A DNA stretch of 32,531 nucleotides, from contig CANGHW010000054.1 of assembly GCA_947453695.1 (NCBI GenBank), positions 1 to 32,531 on the forward strand. The letters run 5' to 3'. This stretch comes from Opitutia bacterium. Its GTDB lineage: Bacteria; Verrucomicrobiota; Verrucomicrobiia; Opitutales; Opitutaceae. Shown piece by piece: positions 18,341 through 26,464 of the stretch (the stretch's first letter is position 1; each line of letters starts with the position of its first letter). The position numbers and the translations under genes were made by a program. The notes under the pieces were generated by a model, which had not been told where the DNA came from, did no database searches, and was given only the letters and a program-made list of their open reading frames with translations.

Positions 18341-19564
18341 TTATTTCACGGCCGGCGCGGGATGGTTCAAAATCCAGGCGCGATAGATGCGGTCGTAGGG
18401 ACCGCGGCCGATTTCCCCCGGGGTCAGATCGATGTGCGCCGGCGCGCCGGGAGCGAAAACTTCGCGAATCGCATCAAGGTAGCCGAACCCGTGCTCCTGC
18501 GTGGGCAAAATGTAGTGGCCTTCACCAAACTCGTTCCAGTTGTCGAGGAGCACGAGCCGGCTCTCCAAGCCGACGCCGGAGCGTTGATCCATGACCGCTT
18601 TGGCCTTTTGGGCGAGGACCTTGAATTCAGCGGGCGTGAGCCGCCATTGCACCTTGGAATACTTGAAATGCCAGGGCGCTTCGTCCCAGCCCATCGAGAG
18701 TGTGAGCAGGTTGGGAGGCGGCTGCGTGCGCCAGAGTCGTTCCTGCGCCGCAATGGCCTCGGCCCCGGTGGGCTTGAGCTTGCCGCCGAAGGCTCCAGTG
18801 AAGGTCGGCCAGTGGTAGGCCCAGCTATTGTCGAGACCGAGGCGCTGAATCTGCGTGGCCTGCTCGATGAGCTCCGGCGGTTTTCCCCAACACGACTGGC
18901 CGAGTAGGTAAATGCCGGGAAATCCGGCTTGCACGCAGGCGAGGCGCATTTTCTCAAGGGCCGCCGCGGCCTGCGCCTCACCGCCGAGTTCGCGGACAAA
19001 CGTCGCGGGGTTGAAAATGGAAAACACGGGCCTTCCGTCGACGAGCAGGTAGTCCGCGCGCCGGAAATAACTTTCAATCCAGAACGGCACCAGCTTCCCC
19101 AGGAAATCCTCCTCGGTCGTGGGTGCGGAATAAAACTTGTTCGCATTCTCCCACATGATCGCGAACTTGAACTTGTCGTGAAATCGGCTCCGTTGCAGGC
19201 CCTTGATCCAATGGTCCAGCCCGGGGCGCACGATCGCCTCCGCGGTGCTGCCCGGCTCGCGATACCAGCAGGCGAGGAAAAACGAGATGCCGTGATCGAG
19301 CGCCCACTTGATCTCCCAGTCAGTGACCTCGGGATCACCTTCGTCATACCAGCCCAGCAGCGGTTTCCGATCGGGGTAAGGTTCGATCTTGGTCCACCGT
19401 TTGCCATCATTCCAGAGTGGGCACATCACCGCCCCGACAAGATAGCGGCCGGTGTCCACCGGTTCCGGAGCCGGCACGTAGGCAGCCGGTGCCGCGGCGA
19501 CAGCCGACAGACCCAGACCCGCGAAGAGGGCCATTAGGCCAAGCCGTTGTCTTCGGGCAGACAT
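18341..19564 (-). CDS. GH99-like / WbsX-like (GTWbsX) domain protein, secreted
   Basis: 407 residues from the ATG at 19564, which gives a signal peptide (MSARRQRLGLMALFAGLGLSAVAAA); a longer in-frame start 20 codons upstream overlaps the preceding gene. The body resembles the GH99-like WbsX group of TIM-barrel proteins: VGAVMCPLWNDGKRW, PLLGWYDEGDPEVTDWEIKWALDHGISFF, ACWYREPG, FAIMWENANKF, YLLVDGRPVFSIF, and VLLDNWNEFGEGHYILP (about 344-360), whose NEFGEG carries a likely catalytic Glu. Characterised GH99 enzymes are endo-alpha-mannosidases or mannanases; the WbsX-like group is mostly uncharacterised and often placed in sulfatase-rich loci. It starts one base after the sulfatase stop and precedes another sulfatase by 12 bp. 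Confidence 0.8.
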   Translation of the reverse strand: MSARRQRLGLMALFAGLGLSAVAAAPAAYVPAPEPVDTGRYLVGAVMCPLWNDGKRWTKIEPYPDRKPLLGWYDEGDPEVTDWEIKWALDHGISFFLACWYREPGSTAEAIVRPGLDHWIKGLQRSRFHDKFKFAIMWENANKFYSAPTTEEDFLGKLVPFWIESYFRRADYLLVDGRPVFSIFNPATFVRELGGEAQAAAALEKMRLACVQAGFPGIYLLGQSCWGKPPELIEQATQIQRLGLDNSWAYHWPTFTGAFGGKLKPTGAEAIAAQERLWRTQPPPNLLTLSMGWDEAPWHFKYSKVQWRLTPAEFKVLAQKAKAVMDQRSGVGLESRLVLLDNWNEFGEGHYILPTQEHGFGYLDAIREVFAPGAPAHIDLTPGEIGRGPYDRIYRAWILNHPAPAVK

Positions 19565-19565
19565 T

Positions 19566-21062
19566 TCAGTGCGTGGTTTCGCGGACGATATAGCCGGGAT
19601 CGAGCGCGAGTTCGTTGTCGGCATACCATTGCTTGAGCATGCGCCGTCCCTGCTCCAGGGCCGGCCGCGCCGAGGCGTCTGCCGCGAGGTTCTTCATTTC
19701 GCCGGGATCCGTCTGTAGATCCACCAGCGACTCGCGCACGACCGTGGACGGCAGGCCGATGCTCGCCATGTCGGCCGAGGTGATCCGGGCGTTGCCGACC
19801 ATGTATTTCCACCGTCCCATTTGGACGAGGCGCGAGGCGGTGTTCTCCACCACGAGGCAATTGCGCCAGTCAGCCACCGGACGTCCTTCCGCCAAGGCGC
19901 GCACGCTCTTTCCGCGAAGTGAAGCGGGAATCGCCAGACCGGCGAAATCGCAAACCGTGGGGACCAAATCGAGTCCGCTGCTCACGAGATGGCTTTTGTC
20001 CACCAAACCGGACTTGGTCACGCCGGCCCACGACACGACAAACGGGATCCGCGCCGACTCCTCGAACAGGAAAGCCTTGTGCTCGACGCGATGCGACGCG
20101 TCCTGGTCGCCATGGTCGCTGGTGAAGACGATGATCGTATTCTTGTCCAAGCCGGAGGCTCGGAGGGTATCGAGCAGCCGGCCGATCTGCGCGTCCACCC
20201 GCTCGGTCAGCCGCGCGTAGGCCCAACGGTGCAGCCGCCACTCGCGCTCGCCCCACTCCTGCCGCGCAAAGAGCATGAAGTCCGGCTTTTCGGCCCAAGG
20301 AGCCGACAGCTCCGCCGTCGGCACGCCGTAGTTGGCCGGCAGCGGCGGGCACAGCTTGTCGATAAATTCATTCAGGCTCATGCCCGCCGGCATTTGGAGC
20401 GCTTGGTCGAGTTCCTTCAGCGCGGGCAGTGCGAAGCCCGGATTGGGTTTTCCGATGCGCTGGAGATGCGCCCGGATGGCGAGAAAGCAGATATCGTGCG
20501 GATTGATCAGCGAGGCATACAGCACAAAGGGTTTGGCCTGCGGCCGCCGGAGAAATTCCACGCAGGCGTCCACCGCGGGATCGCGTCCCTCTTTGTCCTC
20601 GGGCGCTAAAATCTCCTCAAAGCCGTAGGCCTTGGGGTTGTCGAGCACGCCGGCCTGGCCGGGCAAGTGCGACTTGCCGGCGTAGACGGTATGGTAGCCG
20701 GCCTGCTGGAAAACCGTGCCCAAGCTCGCCGCTAGTATCCCCGGTGCGACAAAGTTGCCGGCTTCGCGATGGTGCTCCATGCCGATCACCGACGGCATCA
20801 TCCCGGTCATCAGGCTGAACCGCGCCGGGATGCAGACCGGATTGCTGGTGTACGCTCGCTCGAACCGCACTCCACGTTCGGCGAGGCCGTCGAGGTGCGG
20901 CGTCTTCACGTAGGGGTTGCCAGCGCAACTCATCATTCCGGCGTGGTGCTGATCCGTGACGATGACAAAAATGTTAGGACGGGCTGGCGCACCGCAAAGC
21001 GAGGAAGTGGCCGGAAGCAGCGCCGCAAAAGCCAGCGCGGCGGAAGCGTGAAGTCGGATCAT
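19566..21062 (-). CDS. Sulfatase (S1 family), secreted
   Basis: 498 residues with a signal peptide (hydrophobic 5-20, processed near the Ala-rich APARPN). Family landmarks: NIFVIVTDQHHAGMMSCAGNPYVKTP, the formylglycine motif CIPAR (Cys77 to Arg81), TVYAGKSHLPGQ, FTSDHGDQDASH (metal ligands) and KAFLFEESARIPFVVSWAG. The domain order is complete and all key residues are present. Pairing SHLPG with HKAFLFEE is reminiscent of the choline-sulfatase/iduronate-type subgroup, but the substrate cannot be assigned. It is 22 bp downstream of the third sulfatase and one base upstream of the GH99-like gene, within the same minus-strand cluster. Confidence 0.95.
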   Translation of the reverse strand: MIRLHASAALAFAALLPATSSLCGAPARPNIFVIVTDQHHAGMMSCAGNPYVKTPHLDGLAERGVRFERAYTSNPVCIPARFSLMTGMMPSVIGMEHHREAGNFVAPGILAASLGTVFQQAGYHTVYAGKSHLPGQAGVLDNPKAYGFEEILAPEDKEGRDPAVDACVEFLRRPQAKPFVLYASLINPHDICFLAIRAHLQRIGKPNPGFALPALKELDQALQMPAGMSLNEFIDKLCPPLPANYGVPTAELSAPWAEKPDFMLFARQEWGEREWRLHRWAYARLTERVDAQIGRLLDTLRASGLDKNTIIVFTSDHGDQDASHRVEHKAFLFEESARIPFVVSWAGVTKSGLVDKSHLVSSGLDLVPTVCDFAGLAIPASLRGKSVRALAEGRPVADWRNCLVVENTASRLVQMGRWKYMVGNARITSADMASIGLPSTVVRESLVDLQTDPGEMKNLAADASARPALEQGRRMLKQWYADNELALDPGYIVRETTH

Positions 21063-21084
21063 GGGATTTCGGTGCCCGGGCGGC

Positions 21085-22524
21085 TCATTGGGGTCGTCCA
21101 GGCAGCATGTGGTGCCGGATCAGTTCCTCGGTTTCGACACTTTGCTTCTTCGGCAAGCCGGCCGGACTCTGCTCCGCAGCCCAGGCCTCCAGTCGCGTAC
21201 GGAGAGTGGCGACCAACTGCGGGTTCTGCTCCGCGACATCACGGGTTTCCCCTTCGGCGCTCTCCATGTCGAACAGCATGCACCGCCCGGAAGCCAGGTA
21301 GATGAGCTTCCAGCGACCGGAGAGCACCGCAGCATGCCCGCTGAATCGCCAGTAGAGATTCTCGTGTGGCGAACCCTGGCGGGGGCCGGTCAGGAAGGGC
21401 AACAGGTTCTCGCCGTCGAGTTTCCACTCCGATCTGATCTCGACTCCGGCGGCCGCCAGCGCCGTGGGCAGGATATCCAAAGAGATGACCGGATGCTGGA
21501 ACACGAAGCCGGCCGGCAAAGTGCCCGGCCACGACATCAGGAAGGGAAGTCGGATACCTCCGTCGGTGAGCATTCCCTTTTCACCGATGAGCGGATCATT
21601 GAGCGACCCATCCCACATGCCCGGCTTGAGCGGCGCACCGTTGTCGCTGAGGAACACGATGAGCGTGTTCTGATCCAGCCCGCGCTCGCGCAGCATTTGC
21701 CGCAGGCGGCCGATCCCGTCATCCATCGCGGCAATCATGGCCAAGGCCTGCCGCCGCAGCAGTGGAAGTTCGGTGGAGGTGCGCGAGAACCAAGGTTCGG
21801 GCGATTCCATCGGCACGTGGGGTGCAAAGTACCCGAGGTAGAGGAAGAAGGGCTTGCTCCCCTGCTGACGCCTGATGAAGGCGAGGGCGGCGTCCGTCTG
21901 GACCTCGACGCGAAAGCGCGACTCGTTCACAAGAACGGGCGCGTTGGGGAGGGTCTTACCCTTCAGGTCGAAGGAGGCCGCATAGTTGCGATAGGCGCCA
22001 TAAAAGTATTCGTCGAAGCCGCGCCGGCCAGGGAGGTTAGGATCGGAGAGCGTGGCGTTGTCACCCCAGAGAATCTCATTCGGCGGCACGCGTTTGCTGG
22101 CCGCCGAGTTGGACCGGCTGCTGGCGACATGCCATTTGCCGACCAAGCCGGTGACGTAACCGGCCTCTCGCATCCGATCCCCCATCGTCTTCTCGGCCGC
22201 GGGAAGCGGGCCGTCGGAGTTGGTCTCGATTCCGAAACGAGTCTGGTAGCGACCGGTAAGAATACCCGCGCGCGAAGGGATGCACACCGGCGCGCTCACA
22301 TACCCGCGCGAAAAACGAATCCCGCTCGCGGCAAGCGCATCGAGGTTGGGCGTCGCCACCTCGGGCCGATTCCACTGGCAGGCGAGATCAGCCCAGCCGT
22401 GATCATCGGTTACCACGACGATGACATTCGGTCGCCTCGCCGTGCCGGCGGTGGCCACGACCGGCGCAACCGAGGCCAAAAGCAGTCCGAGAGCGGCCGA
22501 GCACATCAGGCTTTTGGATTTCAT
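21085..22524 (-). CDS. Sulfatase (S1 family), secreted; first gene of the cluster
   Basis: 479 residues with a signal peptide (MKSKSLMCSAALGLLLASVAPVVATAG). Landmarks: PNVIVVVTDDHGWADLACQW (Asp40-Asp41 as calcium ligands), the canonical CIPSRAG motif (Cys81 to Arg85), TGLVGKWHV, FLSDNGAPLKPG, GEKGMLTDGGIRLPFLMSWPG, and LYWRFSGHAAVLSGRWKLIYL in the C-terminal subdomain. This is the arylsulfatase A-like subgroup and is different in detail from the other two sulfatases, so the three probably attack different positions or linkages. As the first gene of the minus-strand cluster, it has an 86-bp leader behind the promoter described at 22617-22663. Confidence 0.96.
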   Translation of the reverse strand: MKSKSLMCSAALGLLLASVAPVVATAGTARRPNVIVVVTDDHGWADLACQWNRPEVATPNLDALAASGIRFSRGYVSAPVCIPSRAGILTGRYQTRFGIETNSDGPLPAAEKTMGDRMREAGYVTGLVGKWHVASSRSNSAASKRVPPNEILWGDNATLSDPNLPGRRGFDEYFYGAYRNYAASFDLKGKTLPNAPVLVNESRFRVEVQTDAALAFIRRQQGSKPFFLYLGYFAPHVPMESPEPWFSRTSTELPLLRRQALAMIAAMDDGIGRLRQMLRERGLDQNTLIVFLSDNGAPLKPGMWDGSLNDPLIGEKGMLTDGGIRLPFLMSWPGTLPAGFVFQHPVISLDILPTALAAAGVEIRSEWKLDGENLLPFLTGPRQGSPHENLYWRFSGHAAVLSGRWKLIYLASGRCMLFDMESAEGETRDVAEQNPQLVATLRTRLEAWAAEQSPAGLPKKQSVETEELIRHHMLPGRPQ

Positions 22525-22616
22525 ATAAAGCAGGAAGAGTCGTGGGGGTTGGGATATTGAGACATGAAAACTGGCTGTCCGGCGTGCGTCGCGAGGACGG
22601 ACCGGTATAGTCGGTA

Positions 22617-22645
22617 AAGATACGCTCCAATTGGCATTCCGTCAT
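22617..22645 (-). promoter_or_regulatory. Putative sigma-70-like promoter of the sulfatase/rha cluster
   Basis: Read on the minus strand, ATGACG (22645-22640) serves as a -35, followed after 17 bp by TATCTT (22622-22617) as a -10. It points at the sulfatase gene starting at 22524, leaving a leader of about 85 nt. The -35 directly abuts the dyad at 22646-22663. Hexamer matches are moderate (4-5 of 6), but layout and even flanking words (CTATGACATGAC upstream, GCGTAT at the -10) repeat at the TonB receptor promoter. Confidence 0.55.
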
Positions 22646-22663
22646 GTCATAGAAACATATGAT
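22646..22663. promoter_or_regulatory. Putative operator dyad, 7-2-7 layout, copy 1
   Basis: TCATAGA-AA-CATATGA (22647-22662) is an imperfect inverted repeat that matches the perfect dyad at 29055-29072 at 12 of 14 arm positions. The better half, CTATGAC on the minus strand, is the one facing the sulfatase promoter. The 7-2-7 spacing is the layout known for NarL-type response regulators; a LuxR/NarL-type regulator is encoded at 25751. The site overlaps the first possible ATG of the sensor gene at 22659. Confidence 0.6.
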
Positions 22664-25600
22664 CGCGGCTACCTTGCATCGAAGACGTCAGCCCCCAAAT
22701 GATCCAGAGGTGCCGCTTCGCCCCTGCGCTAACCACCGTGTCCTGCTCCGGATCGCCACGGCTGTCGTCTTCGCCTTAGTTGCGATGAGGGCTTCGACGC
22801 GTGCGGCCGAAACGGCTTTGCCCATCGAGTTCGGTCCGAGACATGCAGTGTCACGTTGGGAGATGAAGGAGGGTCTGCCGCTGAACAAGGTTCGTGCGCT
22901 CGCCCAGACCCCCGATGGCTACCTTTGGGTTGGTACCCTGCATGGCCTCGCTCGCTTCGATGGCGGGCGGTTTCGCGTCTTTGACACAGCGAACACACCC
23001 ACTCTGCAGCACGAGCGCATCGAGAGTCTCGCTGTGGATGTCAAAGGCCGTCTGTGGGTCGGCGACACAGCGGGTGGCATCACGATGTATGATGGAGGTG
23101 TTTTTGGTCGCGTCACGCTGCCGGCGGACTGGCCGGCGAGGCCAGTGCTTCGACTCGTGGGCGCGGCAAGCGGAGCGATGTGGGCGGTCAACGATGAAGG
23201 AACCGCGCTTTGCGTGAGGGAGAATGGCTCGACCCAGATCGTGCGGGAGCGGGCGCACCCCAGTCTCTTCGCTGTGGACGGCGCCGGCGCTGCCTGGGTT
23301 GTAGCCGGTGGCCGACTGCTCCGGCTGGATGAGACCGGGGAAAGAACACCTGTCGGCGGTTTAACGTTGGCCCGCGGCTGTCAGGCGCTCTTCGCCGCCC
23401 GATCCGGAGGCCTCTGGATGTTGAACGAAGGCCGACTCCAGCGGTGGCAAGCCGGCAAATGGATGGAGGACAGAGGCTGGGCGGACTGGGGCACGATCGT
23501 ACTGGCGGCTTTCATTGAAACGCAGGACGGACGCATCGTCGGCGGCAGCTTCAAGGACGGTGTTCGCATTCTCCATCCGGACGGCGTCGCCGAGCGAATC
23601 GACGAGTCCAGCGGCCTTGGGCACAACTGGGCGTATTGTCTCATGGAAGACCGGGAGGGCACGGTCTGGGTTGGCACCGGCAACGGTGGGCTGAATGGCC
23701 TAAACGCCCGGCGTGTCACGATGGTCGATACACCGGACCACTGGCGCAGCAGCGCCCTTCTTTCGGTCACACCCGCCGCCTCCGGCGGAGTGTGGATCGG
23801 CACAGAGGGTGGCGGCGTTTACCGGCTTCAAGACGGCAAGGTGACCAACCTGCCGGAGCGAAACGGCATCTGGCAGGGCGTGGCCACGAGCGTCCTGGAA
23901 GACCGTGCCGGTGTTCTCTGGGTCGGCACCTGGAACTCAGGACTGCGCCGCCTCGAGGAGGGAGAACTTCGGCCCACCTACCCAGCGAAAGAAGGGCGCA
24001 ACGTGGTACTCACGGTGTTCGAATCGGTCAGCGGTGACCTCTGGGTCGGCACCCGAGAAGGTCCGGGGAGGTTGCGGAACGGGCATTGGAACTGGTTCGA
24101 GAACGAGTCCGCCCTGAGGAACGGCCCGGTTCGCTGCTTTGCCGAGCAGCCTGATGGCACACTGTGGTGCGGGCGCGACGATGGGACCTTGCTGCGCATC
24201 GGCAGCGGTGGAACAAGTACAGTCAGTCTCGGCGCGGGACTGATCGGTGAGCAGGTGCGCACGCTGCTCGCCGACGCCGACGGCACGCTGTGGGTCGGCA
24301 CAAGGCGCGGACTCGGCCGGTGGCGTGACGGCCGCCTGAAACTGCTCACCACTCGCCACGGTCTGCCGCACGATGTCGTCTGCCAGATTCTCGACGACCG
24401 AGCAGGCAATCTCTGGATCGGATCCCTGGGCGGGATCTTTCGCGCCGCCCGAGCCGACCTCCACCGCGCGGCGGACGGTGAAACCGACGCGGTGCCGTGC
24501 GTGGTTTGTGATCAAACGAGCGGACTCGCCACCTTGGAGCTTTCCGGCACGACCCAGCCAGCCGCCTGCCGCACCGCGGACGGCCGTCTTTGGTTCGCCA
24601 CCGGAAAGGGGCTTGCGACAGTCCGGCCGGACTCAGTGCGCTCCAACCAGCAACCTCCCCCCGTGCTGATAGAGGAAATTCTCGTCGACGGCGTCGCCCT
24701 CACGACAGCGCCTGGCGAGTTGGTGCAGGTTCCTCCCGGTGGGCGCCGCTTCGAGTTTCGCTATACGGGTCTGAGTCTCACCAATCCCGGTCGCGTCGGG
24801 TTTTGCCACCGCCTACTGGGGCTGCACGAGGACTGGTATGAGTCCGAGACCCGCCGGGCCGCGGTATACGCCCAACTCCCGCCGGGCCGCTACGAATTCC
24901 AGGTCAGGGCGCGCAACGCGGACGGGGTGTGGAACAAGAGCGGCGCCACCCTCGCCGTCTGGGTGCAGCCGCAGTTCTGGCAAACGTGGTGGTTTCGCTC
25001 TGGCGCATGGACCGGATCCATGGCGGCCGTCGGCCTCGGCGTGGCGCTGCTCGTGCGGCGGCGGTCGCGCCGCCGGCTCGCGGCGCTCGAACGCCAGCGG
25101 GCGCTGGAGCAGGAGCGCGGAAGGATTGCCCGCGACATTCACGACGATCTTGGCAGCAGCCTCACCCGCATCGTAATGCTAAGCGAATCCGCCCGGACCG
25201 GCATCGATCCACCGGAGCAGGTGGCCAGTCATCTCGAGGAGATCAACCAGACGTCCCGGGAGCTCACCGTCCGCATGAGCGAGATCGTTTGGGCCGTGAA
25301 TCCCGAACATGACACCCTCGACAGTTTCGCGACATTTGCCGGCAACCATGCCCGGGCTTTTCTACAGCGAGCTGGAGTGCGGTGCCGCCTTGATGTCCCA
25401 GTGGCACTACCACCACTGCCCGTCGACTCGGCAGTTCGTCACCAGCTATTCCTGGCATTCAAGGAGGCCGTGCACAACGCTGTCCGCCACGCCGGCGCCA
25501 CCTGTGTTGGCATCATCCTCGCGATCACCGACGGCCGACTCACCCTCGCTGTGCAGGACGACGGCCGAGGATTCGACCCTGACGCGGTGGCCGGCCGCGG

Positions 25601-25748
25601 GCATGGCCTGGCCAACATGGCCCGGCGTCTCGCGGATCTCGGCGGCGAGTGCACCGTCGACAGCGCGCCCGGCAAGGGTTGCACGGTGCGACTGCGCGTG
25701 CCGTTGCAGCGACTAGACGCCGGCGGAGCCACTCATGGGAACCTATAA
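22659..25748 (+). CDS. Sensor histidine kinase with two beta-propellers (Reg_prop), Y_Y_Y and HisKA_3 domains
   Basis: 1029 residues. An N-terminal signal segment (about 27-50) precedes 14 Reg_prop blades with the LWVGT-type motif (for example at about 89, 131, 335, 377, 419, 460, 543 and 584), which would form two seven-bladed periplasmic propellers. A Y_Y_Y domain follows (about 695-770, with FEFRYTGLSL and LPPGRYEFQVRARN), then one transmembrane helix (about 783-800) and a kinase: His828 in RIARDIHDDLGSSLTRI, N box KEAVHNAVRHA, and DDGRGFDPDA. It resembles the sensor half of Bacteroides hybrid two-component systems that detect oligosaccharides, but has no receiver or AraC domain; the regulator is the separate downstream gene. 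The start is uncertain: the ATG overlaps an operator-like dyad, and an in-frame GTG at 22710 would give a neat signal peptide. Confidence 0.94.
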   Translation: MIAATLHRRRQPPNDPEVPLRPCANHRVLLRIATAVVFALVAMRASTRAAETALPIEFGPRHAVSRWEMKEGLPLNKVRALAQTPDGYLWVGTLHGLARFDGGRFRVFDTANTPTLQHERIESLAVDVKGRLWVGDTAGGITMYDGGVFGRVTLPADWPARPVLRLVGAASGAMWAVNDEGTALCVRENGSTQIVRERAHPSLFAVDGAGAAWVVAGGRLLRLDETGERTPVGGLTLARGCQALFAARSGGLWMLNEGRLQRWQAGKWMEDRGWADWGTIVLAAFIETQDGRIVGGSFKDGVRILHPDGVAERIDESSGLGHNWAYCLMEDREGTVWVGTGNGGLNGLNARRVTMVDTPDHWRSSALLSVTPAASGGVWIGTEGGGVYRLQDGKVTNLPERNGIWQGVATSVLEDRAGVLWVGTWNSGLRRLEEGELRPTYPAKEGRNVVLTVFESVSGDLWVGTREGPGRLRNGHWNWFENESALRNGPVRCFAEQPDGTLWCGRDDGTLLRIGSGGTSTVSLGAGLIGEQVRTLLADADGTLWVGTRRGLGRWRDGRLKLLTTRHGLPHDVVCQILDDRAGNLWIGSLGGIFRAARADLHRAADGETDAVPCVVCDQTSGLATLELSGTTQPAACRTADGRLWFATGKGLATVRPDSVRSNQQPPPVLIEEILVDGVALTTAPGELVQVPPGGRRFEFRYTGLSLTNPGRVGFCHRLLGLHEDWYESETRRAAVYAQLPPGRYEFQVRARNADGVWNKSGATLAVWVQPQFWQTWWFRSGAWTGSMAAVGLGVALLVRRRSRRRLAALERQRALEQERGRIARDIHDDLGSSLTRIVMLSESARTGIDPPEQVASHLEEINQTSRELTVRMSEIVWAVNPEHDTLDSFATFAGNHARAFLQRAGVRCRLDVPVALPPLPVDSAVRHQLFLAFKEAVHNAVRHAGATCVGIILAITDGRLTLAVQDDGRGFDPDAVAGRGHGLANMARRLADLGGECTVDSAPGKGCTVRLRVPLQRLDAGGATHGNL

Positions 25749-25750
25749 GC

Positions 25751-26413
25751 ATGCCTGCCACACCGTCCCACACTATGCTAGCCTCCGTGAATCTCCGCCT
25801 GTGCCTTATCGAAGATGACGCGCGCGTGCGCGGCCTCATGGCCGGCTGGCTGCAGCGCGAGCCCGGCTTCGAGGTAGTCGCCCAGTTCGGCAGCACGGAG
25901 GCGGCCTTGGCGGAAATGGAAGTTGCCCGGCCGGACATCGTGCTGGTCGACATCAACCTACCAGGACAGAGCGGCATCGAATGTGTGCGGCAGTTCAAGC
26001 CCCGCCTGCCCGCGACCCAGTTCGCGATGGTCACGGTCTACGAGGATGCCGACCGGATTTTTCAGGCGCTGGCGGTCGGCGCCACCGGCTACCTGCTCAA
26101 GCAGACGCCGCGGTCGGAGCTGGTGGCCGCCATACGCGAAATTCATGCCGGCGGCTCACCCATGAGTACCAACATCGCGCGCAAGGTCGTGCAGTCATTT
26201 CATCGCACCCCGGCCCCGCTCCCGCACGACGCCGTCCTCTCACCACGCGAGCAACAGGTACTCGACGAGCTCGTGCGCGGCCTGCTTTACAAGGAAATCG
26301 CAGACGCGCTCGGGATCAGCATGGGGACACTCCACACGTACATCAGAAGAATCTACGAGAAGCTGCATGTTCATTCCCGGGCCCAGGCCGTCGCGCGCGT
26401 CACGCAGCGATAG
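25751..26413 (+). CDS. NarL/FixJ-type response regulator (LuxR HTH)
   Basis: 220 residues from the ATG at 25751, two bases after the sensor stop; an in-frame ATG at 25775 is also possible, and an upstream extension would overlap the sensor gene by 100 bp. Receiver residues: Glu21, Asp22 and Asp23, phospho-acceptor Asp67 (VLVDINLPGQSG), switch Thr95 and Lys117 (GYLLKQT). The C-terminal LuxR helix-turn-helix (about 160-218) reads LSPREQQVLDELVRGLLYKEIADALG, then GTLHTYIRRIYEKLHVHSR. It is the obvious partner of the propeller sensor and the best candidate for binding the 7-2-7 dyads at 22646 and 29055, since this class binds such inverted heptamers. Confidence 0.95.
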   Translation: MPATPSHTMLASVNLRLCLIEDDARVRGLMAGWLQREPGFEVVAQFGSTEAALAEMEVARPDIVLVDINLPGQSGIECVRQFKPRLPATQFAMVTVYEDADRIFQALAVGATGYLLKQTPRSELVAAIREIHAGGSPMSTNIARKVVQSFHRTPAPLPHDAVLSPREQQVLDELVRGLLYKEIADALGISMGTLHTYIRRIYEKLHVHSRAQAVARVTQR

Positions 26414-26419
26414 GCCTTG

Positions 26420-26444
26420 GCCCCCGGGGGCGGCGGGGCCGCCG
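26420..26444. terminator. GC-rich palindromes after the response regulator gene (weak terminator candidate)
   Basis: GCCCCCGGGGGC (26420-26431) is followed directly by CGGCGG-GG-CCGCCG (26431-26444), 7 bp after the stop codon of the regulator and in front of a convergent gene. Strong stems are possible, but there is no T tract, so intrinsic termination is doubtful. Confidence 0.3.
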
Positions 26445-26453
26445 CGCAGCCAT

Positions 26454-26464
26454 CTAGTGTAGTG
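26454..26464 (+). repeat. IS630 terminal inverted repeat, left end
   Basis: CTAGTGTAGTG, an exact reverse complement of 27612-27622; includes the TA duplication. Confidence 0.88.

Noticed and set aside
21061..22560. Open frame of 499 codons on the plus strand opposite a sulfatase
   Set aside because: Antisense shadow in GC-rich DNA: Arg/His/Gly-rich, no domain, and the opposite strand carries a complete sulfatase with signal peptide and CIPSR motif.
25733..25748. Third dyad-like site TCATGGG-AA-CCTATAA at the end of the sensor gene
   Set aside because: It matches the perfect dyad at 12 of 14 arm positions, but it is inside coding sequence, has no promoter hexamers next to it, and a hit of this quality is expected by chance about once per ten such windows.
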